A stretch of 64,000 bases of DNA from Burkholderiales bacterium (GCA_015075645.1 JABTUF010000005.1:310001-374000), one strand, 5' to 3'. Positions 26,115-37,577 are shown, counted from the stretch's first letter. The notes: generated by a model from the sequence alone, not told the origin. Program-made: numbers and translations.

Positions 26115-26468
26115 CTACCTCCCCGCCTCGACGAGCTTCGCCTTGAAGGCGTCCTTCGTCATGCCCGTCTGCTGCGCCCCGACATCCTGCACGTCGAGCC
26201 CGAAGATGCCCGCGAACTTCGCGAGGTAGTAGATGTTGCCGCCCGCCGCGATCAGTTCCAGCACGTTTCGGTGCGCGACCGCCGCGCGCTGCTCGGGCGA
26301 GAGCCCGAACTTCGCGCAGTACGCGTCCTCGTCCCGCTTGAACGCCTCGCGGTTCTCCGCCGAGTTGAACGAGTAGCACATGGCGTTCAGCGCGTAGCCC
26401 TTCTGAGCCATGTGCCCGTCGAAGATCGGTGTTCCCGGTATGCCGTAGTCCCGCTTGCCTGTACCCAT
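26115..26468 (-). CDS. Extradiol dioxygenase alpha subunit, LigA-like (copy 1)
   Basis: The 117-residue small helical subunit that caps the LigB active site. Seen motifs are IPGTPIFDGHMAQKGYALNAMCYSF, AENREAFKRDEDAYCAKFGL and VLELIAAGGNIYYLAKFAGIFGLD, the LigA signature. ATG 26468 has GAGGAGAC upstream. It stands directly before the divergent ligB gene and is separated from ligC by 135 bp without a clear terminator. Confidence 0.9.
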   Translation of the reverse strand: MGTGKRDYGIPGTPIFDGHMAQKGYALNAMCYSFNSAENREAFKRDEDAYCAKFGLSPEQRAAVAHRNVLELIAAGGNIYYLAKFAGIFGLDVQDVGAQQTGMTKDAFKAKLVEAGR

Positions 26469-26603
26469 GTCCGTCTCCTCAGGGTGTCCCGTGGTCGCGG
26501 TCCGGTCCCCATAGGGGCGCCGCCCTCCGCGATCGGTCCAGTCTGCGTTTCGCCCGGGCCGCCGGCCTTGCTCCGCGTCAACCGATCGCCAAGCCCCTCC
26601 CCG

Positions 26604-28784
<2,181 letters not shown>

Positions 28785-28788
<4 letters not shown>

Positions 28789-29759
28789 GTCGGGCGCGCG
28801 TCGTTCCAGTAGAGTCGCATCGGGTTGTCGACGAGGAGCGCGCGCTGCAGTTCGGGCGTCGGCGCGATGCGCGGGACGTAGTCGACGAGCTTCCCGTCGT
28901 CGGGCATGTGCGACTTCATGTTCGGGTGCGGCCAGTCGGTGCCCCAGAGCACGCGGTCGGGGAAGGTTTCGACGAGGTGCCGCGCGAACGGCACCACGTC
29001 GTCGTAGCCGGGTGGCCCCGACACCGACAGGCGTTCCGGACAGCTCACCTTCGACCAGACGTTGGGGTGCTCGCGCATGAGCGTCACGAAACGCTGGAAT
29101 TCCGGGCCGTCGACGGGCTTCCCCGCATCCGGCCGGCCCATGTGGTCGACGACGACGACCGTCGGCAGCGCGGTGAAGAAATCCCGCAGCTCGGGCAGGT
29201 CCTTCGCCTCGAAGTAGACGACGACGTGCCAGCCCAGCGGCGCGATGCGATGCGCGATCTCGACGAGCACCTCGCGCGGCGTGAAGTCGACCAGCCGGCG
29301 CACGAAGTTGAAGCGCGTGCCGCGCACGCCCGCCTCGTGCATCGCCCGCAGTTCCGCGTCGCTCACGCCCCGCGCGACCGACGCGACACCGCGCGCCCGG
29401 CCCTGCGAGTGCAGCAGGGCATCGACCAGCGCGCGGTTGTCGTTGCCGTGGCAGGTGGCCTGCACGACCACGTTGCGCTCGAACCCGAGGAAGTCGCGCA
29501 GCGCGTAGAGCTTCTCCTTCGGCGCGTCGCAGGGCGTGTACTTGCGCTCCGGCGCCCAGGGAAACACGTCGCCCGGCCCGAACACGTGACAGTGCGCGTC
29601 TACCGCGCCCGGCGGCGGCCGGAAGCGCGGCTTCGACGGATTCGGGTCGAACGGGATCCAATCGGCGTCCATCTGCTGCCCGGTCGTGCGCGGGGTCGCC
29701 GCTGAACCTTGCGCGGCTTCTGCTGCCGGCCCGCGGACCTCGCCCGTGCGCGCGGTCAT
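28785..29759 (-). CDS. ligI: 2-pyrone-4,6-dicarboxylate hydrolase
   Basis: LigI hydrolyses the lactone 2-pyrone-4,6-dicarboxylate. The 324-residue amidohydrolase-superfamily product has VDAHCHVFGPGDVFPW (HxH motif), VVVQATCHGNDN, VVVVDHMGRPDAG, WSKVSCPERLS and LWGTDWPHPNMKSHMPDD (the conserved Asp region). ATG 29759 (MTARTG) is one base from the ligK stop; ATG 29771 (overlapping ligK) and 29672 (MDADWIPFDPNPSK) are alternatives, and the last is closest to where family similarity begins. Confidence 0.92.
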
Positions 29760-29760
29760 G

Positions 29761-30453
29761 TCAGTCGACATATTTGAGGCCGGCCTTCGCCAGCGGCTCG
29801 CGCATGCCGTAGAGGTCGAGCCCGAGTTCGCCCGCCGCGAGGCGCGCACGCTTGGCCTCCTCGTTCTGCTCGCGCGCCTGTGCCGCGTCCGCGACGGCCG
29901 TGGCGCGCTCGCGCGGCACGACCACCACGCCGTCGTCGTCTGCCACGACCACGTCGCCCGGATTCACCAGCATCCCCGCGCAGACGACGGGCACGTTGAC
30001 CGACCCGACGGTCGCCTTGACCGTACCCTTCGCGTGGATCGCCTTCGACCACACCGGGAACTTCATCGCCGACAGCACGGCCGCGTCGCGCACGCCGGCA
30101 TCGATGACGAGACCGCGGCAGCCGCGCGCCCGGTACGAGGTCGCGAGGAGATCGCCGAACATGCCGTCGTCGTTGTCGGTCGTGACCGCGACCACGCAGA
30201 CGTCGCCCGGTCGCAGCAACTCCGCGGCGACGTGCAGCATCCAGTTGTCGCCGGGGTGCGCGAGCACGGTGACGGCAGTCCCCGCCACCGCCGCGCCCGG
30301 CCAGACCGGACGCAGGTACGGCTTCATGAGGCCGGTGCGGCCCTGGGCCTCGTGCACGGTCGCCACCCCGGCACGCGCGAGGCGATCGACCGCGCCCGCG
30401 TCGGCGCGCGCGATGGTGCGCACCGCCACGCCCAGCCTGCCGAACTCGCTCAT
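29761..30453 (-). CDS. ligK: 4-carboxy-4-hydroxy-2-oxoadipate aldolase / oxaloacetate decarboxylase
   Basis: LigK/ProA splits 4-carboxy-4-hydroxy-2-oxoadipate into pyruvate and oxaloacetate and ends the pathway. The 230-residue product has the RraA-like fold: [64 protein letters not shown] (metal-binding Arg-Asp pair) and [30 protein letters not shown] 30453 has GGAGAGGG directly upstream. It is the first gene of the operon and lies about 140 bp from the operator-like palindrome at 30595. Confidence 0.93.
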   Translation of the reverse strand: MSEFGRLGVAVRTIARADAGAVDRLARAGVATVHEAQGRTGLMKPYLRPVWPGAAVAGTAVTVLAHPGDNWMLHVAAELLRPGDVCVVAVTTDNDDGMFGDLLATSYRARGCRGLVIDAGVRDAAVLSAMKFPVWSKAIHAKGTVKATVGSVNVPVVCAGMLVNPGDVVVADDDGVVVVPRERATAVADAAQAREQNEEAKRARLAAGELGLDLYGMREPLAKAGLKYVD

Positions 30454-30576
30454 GCCCTCTCCTTCATGGTTGCGCCGCCCGGAACACGGCCCTCGCGGCG
30501 CCACGAACCGCGGGCGCGGCCCGCGATCCTGTCGTTCCGGACAGTGTGCCCCCCGGGCCATCGGTTGAAAAGCGCT

Positions 30577-30609
30577 ATGCCGGCACTATCAGTTATGCCG
30601 GATCGGCAT
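30577..30609. promoter_or_regulatory. Operator-like palindromes upstream of the lig operon
   Basis: ATGCCG-GAT-CGGCAT (30595-30609) is a perfect 6-bp inverted repeat with a 3-bp centre. A compressed relative, ATGCCGGCAC, starts at 30577. The same arms occur at 31397-31411 ahead of the LysR gene. A LysR-family dimer site is the natural reading, since LysR proteins control lig/pmd operons. Confidence 0.6.
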
Positions 30610-30636
30610 GCCAAGCGTCTCGACCGTGCGGGACGG

Positions 30637-31326
30637 CTACGCGGGCTCCATCCCGCGGCGGCGCTTGGCGACGTCCGCCGAAGGCGAGGCCAGGTAGGCG
30701 AGCAGCGCGCGCCCCGCGTCCGGCCGTGCCGAGGTCGCCGTCACTGCGCCGGAGAAGGTCGTGACGATCTGGATCGGATCGGGCAGCGGTCCGAGCACGT
30801 CGATGCCCGGGAGGTCCCGGAGTTCGGAGAGCTGCTGGAACCCGAGATCCACGTCGCCGCGCGCCACCAGCGTGCCGACCGGAACACCGGGCGGCGCCTG
30901 CACGATCCGCTCGGCGATCGCACCGGCGATGCCCCAGCGCTCGAACAGCTTCGCGAGCCTCACTCCGCTCGGTCCGGTCGAATAGCCGATCGCGCGGGCG
31001 TCCAGGACCGCGCGCCGCACGTCGTCCTCGGTGGCGATGGACGGCCGCGGCCCGCCGGCGCGCACCGCGATCGCCACGCCGGAGCGCACGAGATCGACGC
31101 GACTGCCCGGGACGAGCCGGCCCTCGCGAGCGAGTTCCCCGATCGCATCGGACGCGAGGATCGCCACGTCGAACGCCTCGCCCGCGCGCAGCCGCTTCGC
31201 CGCGTCGACGCCGCCCATCGCCGACAAGGCCGCCGGCTGGCCCGCGCGGCTCTCGTACGCGGCGAGGAGCTCGGCGAGCACCTGCCGGGTGGCCATCGAC
31301 GAGACGATCGCGAGCGGAGCGTTCAT
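30637..31326 (-). CDS. Orphan ModA-like binding-domain protein without signal peptide
   Basis: A 229-residue type-II periplasmic-binding-fold protein of the molybdate-binding (ModA) kind: LAIVSSMATRQVLAELLAAY, GEAFDVAILASDAIGELARE, VAIAVRAGGPRPSI, GVPVGTLVARGDVDLGFQQLSEL, ALLAYLASPSADVAKRRRG. It starts at once with the mature fold at ATG 31326; no signal peptide is present or available upstream, and no permease or ATPase gene is near. It may therefore act in the cytoplasm, perhaps as a ligand sensor. It is divergent from the LysR gene and reads toward the lig promoter region. Confidence 0.75.
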   Translation of the reverse strand: MNAPLAIVSSMATRQVLAELLAAYESRAGQPAALSAMGGVDAAKRLRAGEAFDVAILASDAIGELAREGRLVPGSRVDLVRSGVAIAVRAGGPRPSIATEDDVRRAVLDARAIGYSTGPSGVRLAKLFERWGIAGAIAERIVQAPPGVPVGTLVARGDVDLGFQQLSELRDLPGIDVLGPLPDPIQIVTTFSGAVTATSARPDAGRALLAYLASPSADVAKRRRGMEPA

Positions 31327-31396
31327 GGCGTGGGCGTGGCTCCCAGTGTGCGCCGGCGCCGCCCCCGCGGACAGGCGCATGGGTAGACTAACAGCT

Positions 31397-31411
31397 ATGC
31401 CGTCCCGGCAT
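31397..31411. promoter_or_regulatory. Operator-like palindrome ahead of the LysR gene
   Basis: ATGCCG-TCC-CGGCAT is a perfect 6-bp inverted repeat with the same arms and spacing as the site at 30595-30609, and shares the flank AG(C/T)T immediately before it. It ends six bases before the start codon at 31418 and covers an alternative ATG at 31397, a position suited to autorepression. Confidence 0.6.
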
Positions 31412-31417
31412 CGGATC

Positions 31418-32341
31418 ATGGACCTGAAGCAGCTCGAATACTTCGTCGCCGTCGTCGACCTCGGCACCTTCACCGGAGCGTCGCGGATGCTCGGTGTCGC
31501 GCAGCCCGCGATCAGCCGGCAGGTGCGCTCGCTCGAAGTCGAGTTGCGCCAGAACCTGCTGCTGCGCAACGGCCGCGGCGCGACGCCCACCGAGGCGGGC
31601 AAGCGCCTGCTGGTGCACGCCCGGAGCATCCTGCAGCAGGTCGAGCGCGCGCGCCGCGAGGTCGACGACGTCAAGGGGGCGCCGGTCGGGCAGGTCGTGC
31701 TGGGACTGCCGCCGACCCTCGCACGCGCGCACACCGCGCAGATCGTGCGCGAGTTCCGCCGCCTCTATCCGAAAGCGTCGATCAGCATCGTCGAGGGACT
31801 GTCGGTCCACATCCTCGAATGGGTCGCGGTCGGCCGCGTCGACGTGGGCGTGCCCTACAACCCGGCCCCCTCGCCCGCGATCGCGTTGACGCCGCTGATC
31901 GAGGAGCCGCTGTGCCTCGTCAGCCGGCGCACGACGCGGCGCGTTGCGGCCACGGTGAAGCTCCGCGAACTCCCCGACTATCCGCTCGTCATTCCGAGCC
32001 GTCCACACACGATCCGGGCGCTGGTCGAGTCGCGGCTCGCGTCGATCGGCGCGAGGCCGCAGGTCGTGCTCGAGGTCGACGCCGTCGGTGCGATCCTCGA
32101 ACTCGTCGCCGAAGGCCAGGGCCACGCGATCCTGTCGCGGCGGGCGGCGAGCACGGCCGAGGTCGCGCACAAGCTCGTCGCGCGTCCGATCGTGCGTCCC
32201 GCGCTGACGAGTTCGCTCGCCATCGCCGTCTCGTCGCAGCGACCGGCGACGCCGGTCCAGGAGGCCGCGGTGGCCATGGTGACCGAACTCGTGTCGGCGG
32301 CCCTGTCCCGGAACGACCCGCCGCGTCGCGCCCACCGCTGA
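31418..32341 (+). CDS. LysR-family regulator, probable lig operon controller
   Basis: A 307-residue LysR protein: MDLKQLEYFVAVVDLGTFTG, MLGVAQPAISRQVRSLEVEL (helix-turn-helix) and an inducer domain from GQVVLGLPPTLARAHTAQIV to AEGQGHAILSRRAA. It belongs to the NAC/CynR-like branch in which MDLKQLEYFVAV is typical. It is divergent from the lig operon side, and palindromes with identical arms lie in front of it and of ligK. An upstream in-frame ATG at 31397 would add seven residues. An aromatic intermediate is the expected inducer. Confidence 0.88.
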   Translation: MDLKQLEYFVAVVDLGTFTGASRMLGVAQPAISRQVRSLEVELRQNLLLRNGRGATPTEAGKRLLVHARSILQQVERARREVDDVKGAPVGQVVLGLPPTLARAHTAQIVREFRRLYPKASISIVEGLSVHILEWVAVGRVDVGVPYNPAPSPAIALTPLIEEPLCLVSRRTTRRVAATVKLRELPDYPLVIPSRPHTIRALVESRLASIGARPQVVLEVDAVGAILELVAEGQGHAILSRRAASTAEVAHKLVARPIVRPALTSSLAIAVSSQRPATPVQEAAVAMVTELVSAALSRNDPPRRAHR

Positions 32342-32342
32342 C

Positions 32343-33272
32343 GTGCGCGATCGCCGCATCGTCGTCGCGCGCCGCTGGACCGGACTGGGCGATTGCCTCG
32401 TGTCGCTGCTCGCGGCGCATCGCTACGCGAAGGCGACGAATCGCGCTCTGGTGATCGACTGGCGTTTCACCGCGTATGCTCCCAGCGACAACCTGTTCGC
32501 GCTCGCCTTCACCGCACCCATGGTCTGGGACGGCGTGGCGACCGAAGTCGTCGATGCCGGACGGGGATTCGAGATCTCCGGGCCGACCTGGCCGATCGGA
32601 TGGACCGGCGCGATGCTCGCCGACGCGCCGGTCGCGGGCGAGCGATGCAACCACGCGCAGGTCGTCGAACGGATCGCTTCCGGCGCCGACGTCGCCGCCC
32701 CGGTCGTCGTGTTCGACGGCTGCATCGCGCCGCTCGCCCCAGACGCCCCCACCAGCAGGCGCCTCCTGTCCTCGCTTCGCGTGCGCGACGACGTGCGCGA
32801 CGCGGTCGAACGGTTCGTGCGCGAGCGATTCGCCGGACGCCCGACGGTCGGCGTCCACGTGCGGCACGGCAACGGCGGCGACATCGGGACGCACGCACCG
32901 TACTGGCACCGACCCGGTCAGACGCTCCTCGCCATCGCCGACGACGTGCGAGCGGCAGTGGCGGCGCTCGCGCAAGAGAGCGACACGCCGCCCGTCGTGT
33001 TCCTGAGCACCGACAGCGGCGAGATCGATGCAATGCTCAGGCGCGTGCTGCCCGGCGTCGTGACCTGGCCGAAGCGCTTCCGCCCGGCGGGCGCGGGCGA
33101 ACTCCACCTCGGCTCCAACGCGGTCGAGGGCTTCGTCGACGCGCTCGTCGACATGCTGCTCTTGGGCGAGGTCGACCGCCTCGTCCGGTTCCCGCCGGGG
33201 AGCGCCTTCTCGTTCTGGGGCTTCGTGATGTCGGGACGGCGTGAGCATCGCGGGTCCGGCCCGCGAAGCTGA
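32343..33272 (+). CDS. NodZ-like fucosyltransferase family protein
   Basis: A 309-residue protein starting at GTG 32343, two bases after the LysR stop codon begins to end. VVARRWTGLGDCLVSLLAAH at the N-terminus, TVGVHVRHGNGGDIG in the middle (the conserved HxRxGN motif), VVFLSTDSGEIDAML and the C-terminal LHLGSNAVEGFVDALVDMLLL are features of the NodZ / alpha-1,6-fucosyltransferase group that uses GDP-fucose. Its acceptor is unknown, and no Nod-factor or polysaccharide genes are near. Coupling to the LysR gene by position is odd for a glycosyltransferase. Confidence 0.7.
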   Translation: MRDRRIVVARRWTGLGDCLVSLLAAHRYAKATNRALVIDWRFTAYAPSDNLFALAFTAPMVWDGVATEVVDAGRGFEISGPTWPIGWTGAMLADAPVAGERCNHAQVVERIASGADVAAPVVVFDGCIAPLAPDAPTSRRLLSSLRVRDDVRDAVERFVRERFAGRPTVGVHVRHGNGGDIGTHAPYWHRPGQTLLAIADDVRAAVAALAQESDTPPVVFLSTDSGEIDAMLRRVLPGVVTWPKRFRPAGAGELHLGSNAVEGFVDALVDMLLLGEVDRLVRFPPGSAFSFWGFVMSGRREHRGSGPRS

Positions 33273-33365
33273 CGCATCACCGTCCACGGGGCGGGCCGCG
33301 CATCCGTCGTATATTCGGGGGGCGCGACGACGCGCCGACGATTCGCCTCTCACGACCCGGACGCC

Positions 33366-34802
33366 ATGGCCACGAACGAGACCCCCACGCCCTCCCTGCC
33401 GACCTCGCCCGCGACCGCGGAATTCAACGGACCGATCGTCATCGTCGGCTTCGGCTCGATCGGCAAGGGCGCGCTGCCGCTGATCCTGCGGCACATCAAC
33501 TCGCCGCGCAAGAAGATCGTCGTGATCGACCCCGACGACAGCGCGCGGCGGCTGGCGGAACTCGAAGGCGTGCGCTTCATCAAGTGCGCGCTGACGCCTG
33601 ACAACTACCGCAAGATGCTGACGCCGCTCGCCCGCGGCGGCTTCCTCGTCAACCTGTCGGTCGACGTGTCGTCCGCAGCGCTCATCCGCCTGTGCAAGGA
33701 CATCGGGACGCTCTACATCGACACCTGCATCGAACCGTGGGCCGGCGGTTACCTCGACCGGTCGAAGCCGCTCGCGATGCGCACGAACTACGCGCTGCGC
33801 GAGGAGGTCCGGGGAATCCACCGCGACGGCCCGACCGCGGTCATCGCGCACGGCGCGAATCCCGGCATGGTGAGCCACCTGTACAAGCACGCGCTGGTGC
33901 GGCTCGCCGCCGACCTCGGTCGCACCGTCGCGCCCGAGACACGCGAGGAGTGGGCCGAACTCTCGCGCGACCTGGGCGTCAAGGGCATCCACATCGCCGA
34001 GCGCGACACCCAGTGGGCCGACATCCCGAAGCAGCCGAACGAGTTCGTCAACACCTGGTCGGTCGAGGGATTCCTCTCCGAGGGGCTGCAGCCCGCCGAA
34101 TTGGGCTGGGGCACGCACGAGCGCCACATCCCGCCCGAGGCCACGTTCCACGTCCACGGCTGCCGTGCGGCGATCTTCCTCACGCGACCGGGCGCGACGA
34201 CGCGCGTGCGCTCCTGGACCCCGAACGCGGGCCCGATCCAGGGCTACCTGATCACGCACAACGAGTCGATCTCGATCGCCGACTACCTGACCATCGAGAA
34301 GGACGGCGAGGCGGTCTATCGCCCGACGGTCCACTACGCCTACCACCCCTGCGACGACACGATCCTGTCGCTGCACGAATTCCAGGGTCACAACCTGCGC
34401 CACCCGGAGTCGGTGCGCGTGATGAACGACGAGATCGTCGACGGCATGGACGAACTGGGCGTGCTGCTCTACGGGCATGCGAAGAACGCGTTCTGGTACG
34501 GCAGCCACCTGACGATCCACGACGCGCGCGCGCTCGCGCCCTACCAGAACGCGACCGGCCTGCAAGTCACCTCGGCCGTGGTGGCCGCGATGATCTGGGC
34601 GATCGAGAACCCGCGCCGCGGCGTCGTCGAGGCCGACGAACTCGACCACGACCGCATCCTCTCGATCCAGGAGTCCTACCTCGGCAAGCTGGTCGGCGCC
34701 TACACCGACTGGACGCCGCTCGACAACCGCGGCGATGGACTCTATCCCGAGGATCTCGATCTCGACGATCCGTGGCAGTTCCGCAACGTCATCGTCCGAT
34801 AG
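33366..34802 (+). CDS. hss: Homospermidine synthase
   Basis: Converts two putrescines (or putrescine plus spermidine) to homospermidine with NAD as a transient cofactor. The 478-residue length fits. The Rossmann motif is IVIVGFGSIGKGALPLILRH; further landmarks are DPDDSARRLAELEGVRF, YIDTCIEPWAGGYLD, VIAHGANPGMVSHLYKHAL, HERHIPPEATFHVHGCRAAIFL and LLYGHAKNAFWYGSHL. TATATT near 33311 may be its -10 box. It is a single gene convergent with the RpiR operon. Homospermidine is a major polyamine of many alpha- and some betaproteobacteria. Confidence 0.93.
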   Translation: MATNETPTPSLPTSPATAEFNGPIVIVGFGSIGKGALPLILRHINSPRKKIVVIDPDDSARRLAELEGVRFIKCALTPDNYRKMLTPLARGGFLVNLSVDVSSAALIRLCKDIGTLYIDTCIEPWAGGYLDRSKPLAMRTNYALREEVRGIHRDGPTAVIAHGANPGMVSHLYKHALVRLAADLGRTVAPETREEWAELSRDLGVKGIHIAERDTQWADIPKQPNEFVNTWSVEGFLSEGLQPAELGWGTHERHIPPEATFHVHGCRAAIFLTRPGATTRVRSWTPNAGPIQGYLITHNESISIADYLTIEKDGEAVYRPTVHYAYHPCDDTILSLHEFQGHNLRHPESVRVMNDEIVDGMDELGVLLYGHAKNAFWYGSHLTIHDARALAPYQNATGLQVTSAVVAAMIWAIENPRRGVVEADELDHDRILSIQESYLGKLVGAYTDWTPLDNRGDGLYPEDLDLDDPWQFRNVIVR

Positions 34803-34967
34803 ATCGGAGCACGCGCGTCGCACGGCTCGCGCGATGAACGTTCCGAGTGCTCGCTGGCGTCCGTTCGCGCGCACGCTCGGATGCGCTGCGTGGGAGCGCG
34901 TGTCGCTCTCCGGGCCGGGCCAGCCCGCGGAGTCCGGCGCGATTCGCGGTCGAAGCCGCCCCCTTTC

Positions 34968-35846
34968 CTACCGGGCCGCCGTCCGCCCCGGGGGTGCGGG
35001 GCGCCCGTCCCGGCGCGCTCGTCGCCTCGATGGCCTGCGCAGCGCCACACCGGCGACGATCGCGTCCAGGACCGCGTGGAAGGCGAGGCGCGCCGTGAGG
35101 GGAACGAACGGGCGGTCCTCCCGGTGCAAGTTGACGTGGATCTGTATGTCGGCAACCTCCGAAACGGGCGAGCCCGCCGGAGCGAGGGCGATGACCCGGG
35201 CGCCGGTCGACTTCACCATCGCCGCGCTCTCGACGAGGAAACCCGTTCGTCCCGACAGCGACAGGGCCAGCATCGCATCGGCGGGCGTGAGCAGCGGGGC
35301 CGCCACCGATTGCAGGTAGGGGTCCGAATAGGCGACCGCGTTCACGCCGATGCTGGACATGCGGTGCTGGACGTCGCTGGCGATGAAGCCTGAAATGCCG
35401 AAACCGTAGATCTCCAGCCGGCGGGCCGTGGCGATCCTGTCGATCGCGCGCGTGACGGCATCGAGATCGAGATCGCGCCGCGCGTCCGCGAGGCAGCTTG
35501 CGGCCCGGTCGAACACGTTGCCTACGATGCCGGCAAGCGGATCGCGCGGTTCGAACTCGGAGCGGTCCTCGGTGCGCGACTTGGCGAGCGCGCGCACCAG
35601 CTCCAGTTTGAAATCGGGAAATCCGGCGCAGCCGACCCGCCGGCAGAACCGGATCACCGAGGGCTCGCTGACGCCAGCGAAGTTCGCCGCGTCCGTCACC
35701 GTCCAGGTCACGGTGACGTTCGGCTTGTCGAGCACGAGCTCCGCGAAGCGCCGTTCCGCGCGCGGCAGTTGCACCAAGGTCCGCCGGATGCGGTCGATCA
35801 GCGCGGAGTCTTCCGGCCACGGGGCGCCGGGTTCCATGCCGTCCAT
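34968..35846 (-). CDS. RpiR/MurR-family transcriptional regulator
   Basis: A 292-residue regulator with an N-terminal HTH_6 domain (LIDRIRRTLVQLPRAERRFAELV, VTDAANFAGVSEPSVIRFCRRVGCAGFPDF) and a C-terminal SIS sugar-phosphate domain (RLEIYGFGISGFIASDVQHR, LALSLSGRTGFLVESAAMVKSTGARVIAL). The tail is Arg-rich (RRPSRRRARRDGRPAPPGRT). Its start abuts the permease stop (35847), making it the last gene of the leftward ABC operon and its likely local regulator. The SIS domain suggests a phosphorylated sugar-like effector. Confidence 0.88.
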   Translation of the reverse strand: MDGMEPGAPWPEDSALIDRIRRTLVQLPRAERRFAELVLDKPNVTVTWTVTDAANFAGVSEPSVIRFCRRVGCAGFPDFKLELVRALAKSRTEDRSEFEPRDPLAGIVGNVFDRAASCLADARRDLDLDAVTRAIDRIATARRLEIYGFGISGFIASDVQHRMSSIGVNAVAYSDPYLQSVAAPLLTPADAMLALSLSGRTGFLVESAAMVKSTGARVIALAPAGSPVSEVADIQIHVNLHREDRPFVPLTARLAFHAVLDAIVAGVALRRPSRRRARRDGRPAPPGRTAAR

Positions 35847-37550
35847 TCAGCCGCCCAGTAGCATGCCGGGACTCCGCATCCCGCGGGTGAGCGATCGGAG
35901 CAGCACACCGGTCAGCGCCACGACGGCGAAGATGATCAGGATCACCAGCACGGAATAGGCCGAGGCCTGGCCCAGCTCGACGTTGGTGATGCCCTCCAGG
36001 ATCTTGACGGTGACGAGCGTCCAGTTGAGCGAGACGAGGAACACAGTCGCGCTGATCGCCGTCATGGCCCGGATGAACAGCACCGTCATCCCGGCCGCGA
36101 AGGCCGGCAGGACGAGGGGCGTCACGACCCGCCGGAAGGTGGAAAACGGCCCGGCGCCGAGACTGGCCGAGGCCTCCTCGATCGCCGGATCGACCTGTTG
36201 CAGCAGCGCGATCGTCGTCCGCGTGCCGACCAGGCTGTAACGAAAGACGTAGCAGATCACCAGGATCGCCGCACCTCCGGTCAGCACCAGCGGCGGACGG
36301 CTGAAGGTGATCAGGAAGGCGATTCCGACGATGGTGCCCGGCAGCGCGTAGTCGAGCATCGAGGTGAACTCGAGCGCCCGGCGCCCCGGGAACGAATAGC
36401 GTGCCAGCACATAGCCCAGGATCACGGCGAAGGCACTGCCGATCGGCATGCTGATGCCGGCGACAATGAGCGTGTCACGAAACACCGGCCATCCCTGGGT
36501 GAAGGCGGTGGTGTAGTGGATGAGGGTGGGCGTGTGATTGGCGCCCAGCGCCTGGACCAGCGAGGCATAGACGATGATGCCGTAGAAGACCACGACGAGC
36601 ATCACCACCACGAGTGTGATCGCCCAGACCAGCGACAGCGCGCCGCTCGAGAGGGTCGTCAGCGCGCCGCCGGACGCGGCTTTGCCCGATACGCTCACGT
36701 AAGAACGTTCGCCGATCCAGTAGCGCTGCATCATGTAGATGCCGAGGGCCGGGAAGACGAGCAGCAAGGCGAGCGCAGAGCCGCCCTCGAGGTCGTACAT
36801 GCCAGTGATCTGCAGATACGCTTGGGTCGGCAGGACGGGGAACTTGGTCGACGCCAGGACGAGCGGCGTCGCGAAATCGGCGAGCGAGGCCGCGGAGAGC
36901 AGCAGGAAGCTGTTGGCGAGGCCGGGCATCGCCATTGGGAGGGTCACGGTCCGGAACACGTGCCAGCGCGCCGCGCCCAGGCTGAACGCCGCGTCCTCGA
37001 TGCTGCCGCTGGCGTTGGCGAGCACGCCCTTCAGCGCCAGGTAGGCGAGCGGGAAATAAGTCAGGGTCTCGGCGATCAATACCCCGTGCCAGCCGTAGAT
37101 GACGAAATGTTCCAGACCGAAGACGGAATAGCTGACGAGCCCCCGCGGTCCCAGCGCCAGGATGATGGAGATTGCCACCGCGAAGGGAGGTGACACCAGG
37201 GGCAGGAGGATGACGGCGTCGATCGCGAGGCGCGCCCACCTGGCGAGGTTCCCCCGCGTCGCGAGGAGCGCCATCGCAAACCCGATCGCGGTGCCGATCC
37301 CCCCGACGAGGATCGCCAACACGATGCTGTTGCGCAGCGCGACCCAGGTGGTCCGGTGCGCGAACGTATCGCGCAGGATCCTCCCGGTGAAGCCGCCCTC
37401 GCCGTGCACCACCTGCGTGACGAGCTGCAACAGCGGAAAGAGGATGAACGAGACAACCAACACCCATAGCACGACCAGCACCGGCCCCAGCCCGGCATCG
37501 CGTGGCTTCCCGCGCCATGCCGAGCCGAGGGCCGTGGTGAGGGTGGCCAT
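35847..37550 (-). CDS. ABC transporter permease, fused FbpB-like
   Basis: A 567-residue inner-membrane protein with two homologous permease halves of about six helices each, as in FbpB/SfuB of iron(III) importers. Each half has the EAA-type coupling loop: LANASGSIEDAAFSLGAARWHVFRTVTLPM in the first and QQVDPAIEEASASLGAGPFSTFRRVVTPL in the second. It is 27 bp after the binding-protein gene and ends where the RpiR gene begins. Together with the solute-binding and ATPase genes it forms a complete importer; iron, phosphonate or polyamine-type solutes are possible. Confidence 0.9.
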   Translation of the reverse strand: MATLTTALGSAWRGKPRDAGLGPVLVVLWVLVVSFILFPLLQLVTQVVHGEGGFTGRILRDTFAHRTTWVALRNSIVLAILVGGIGTAIGFAMALLATRGNLARWARLAIDAVILLPLVSPPFAVAISIILALGPRGLVSYSVFGLEHFVIYGWHGVLIAETLTYFPLAYLALKGVLANASGSIEDAAFSLGAARWHVFRTVTLPMAMPGLANSFLLLSAASLADFATPLVLASTKFPVLPTQAYLQITGMYDLEGGSALALLLVFPALGIYMMQRYWIGERSYVSVSGKAASGGALTTLSSGALSLVWAITLVVVMLVVVFYGIIVYASLVQALGANHTPTLIHYTTAFTQGWPVFRDTLIVAGISMPIGSAFAVILGYVLARYSFPGRRALEFTSMLDYALPGTIVGIAFLITFSRPPLVLTGGAAILVICYVFRYSLVGTRTTIALLQQVDPAIEEASASLGAGPFSTFRRVVTPLVLPAFAAGMTVLFIRAMTAISATVFLVSLNWTLVTVKILEGITNVELGQASAYSVLVILIIFAVVALTGVLLRSLTRGMRSPGMLLGG

Positions 37551-37577
37551 CGCGGGAGGCGCCCGGCGGGCGCCAGA

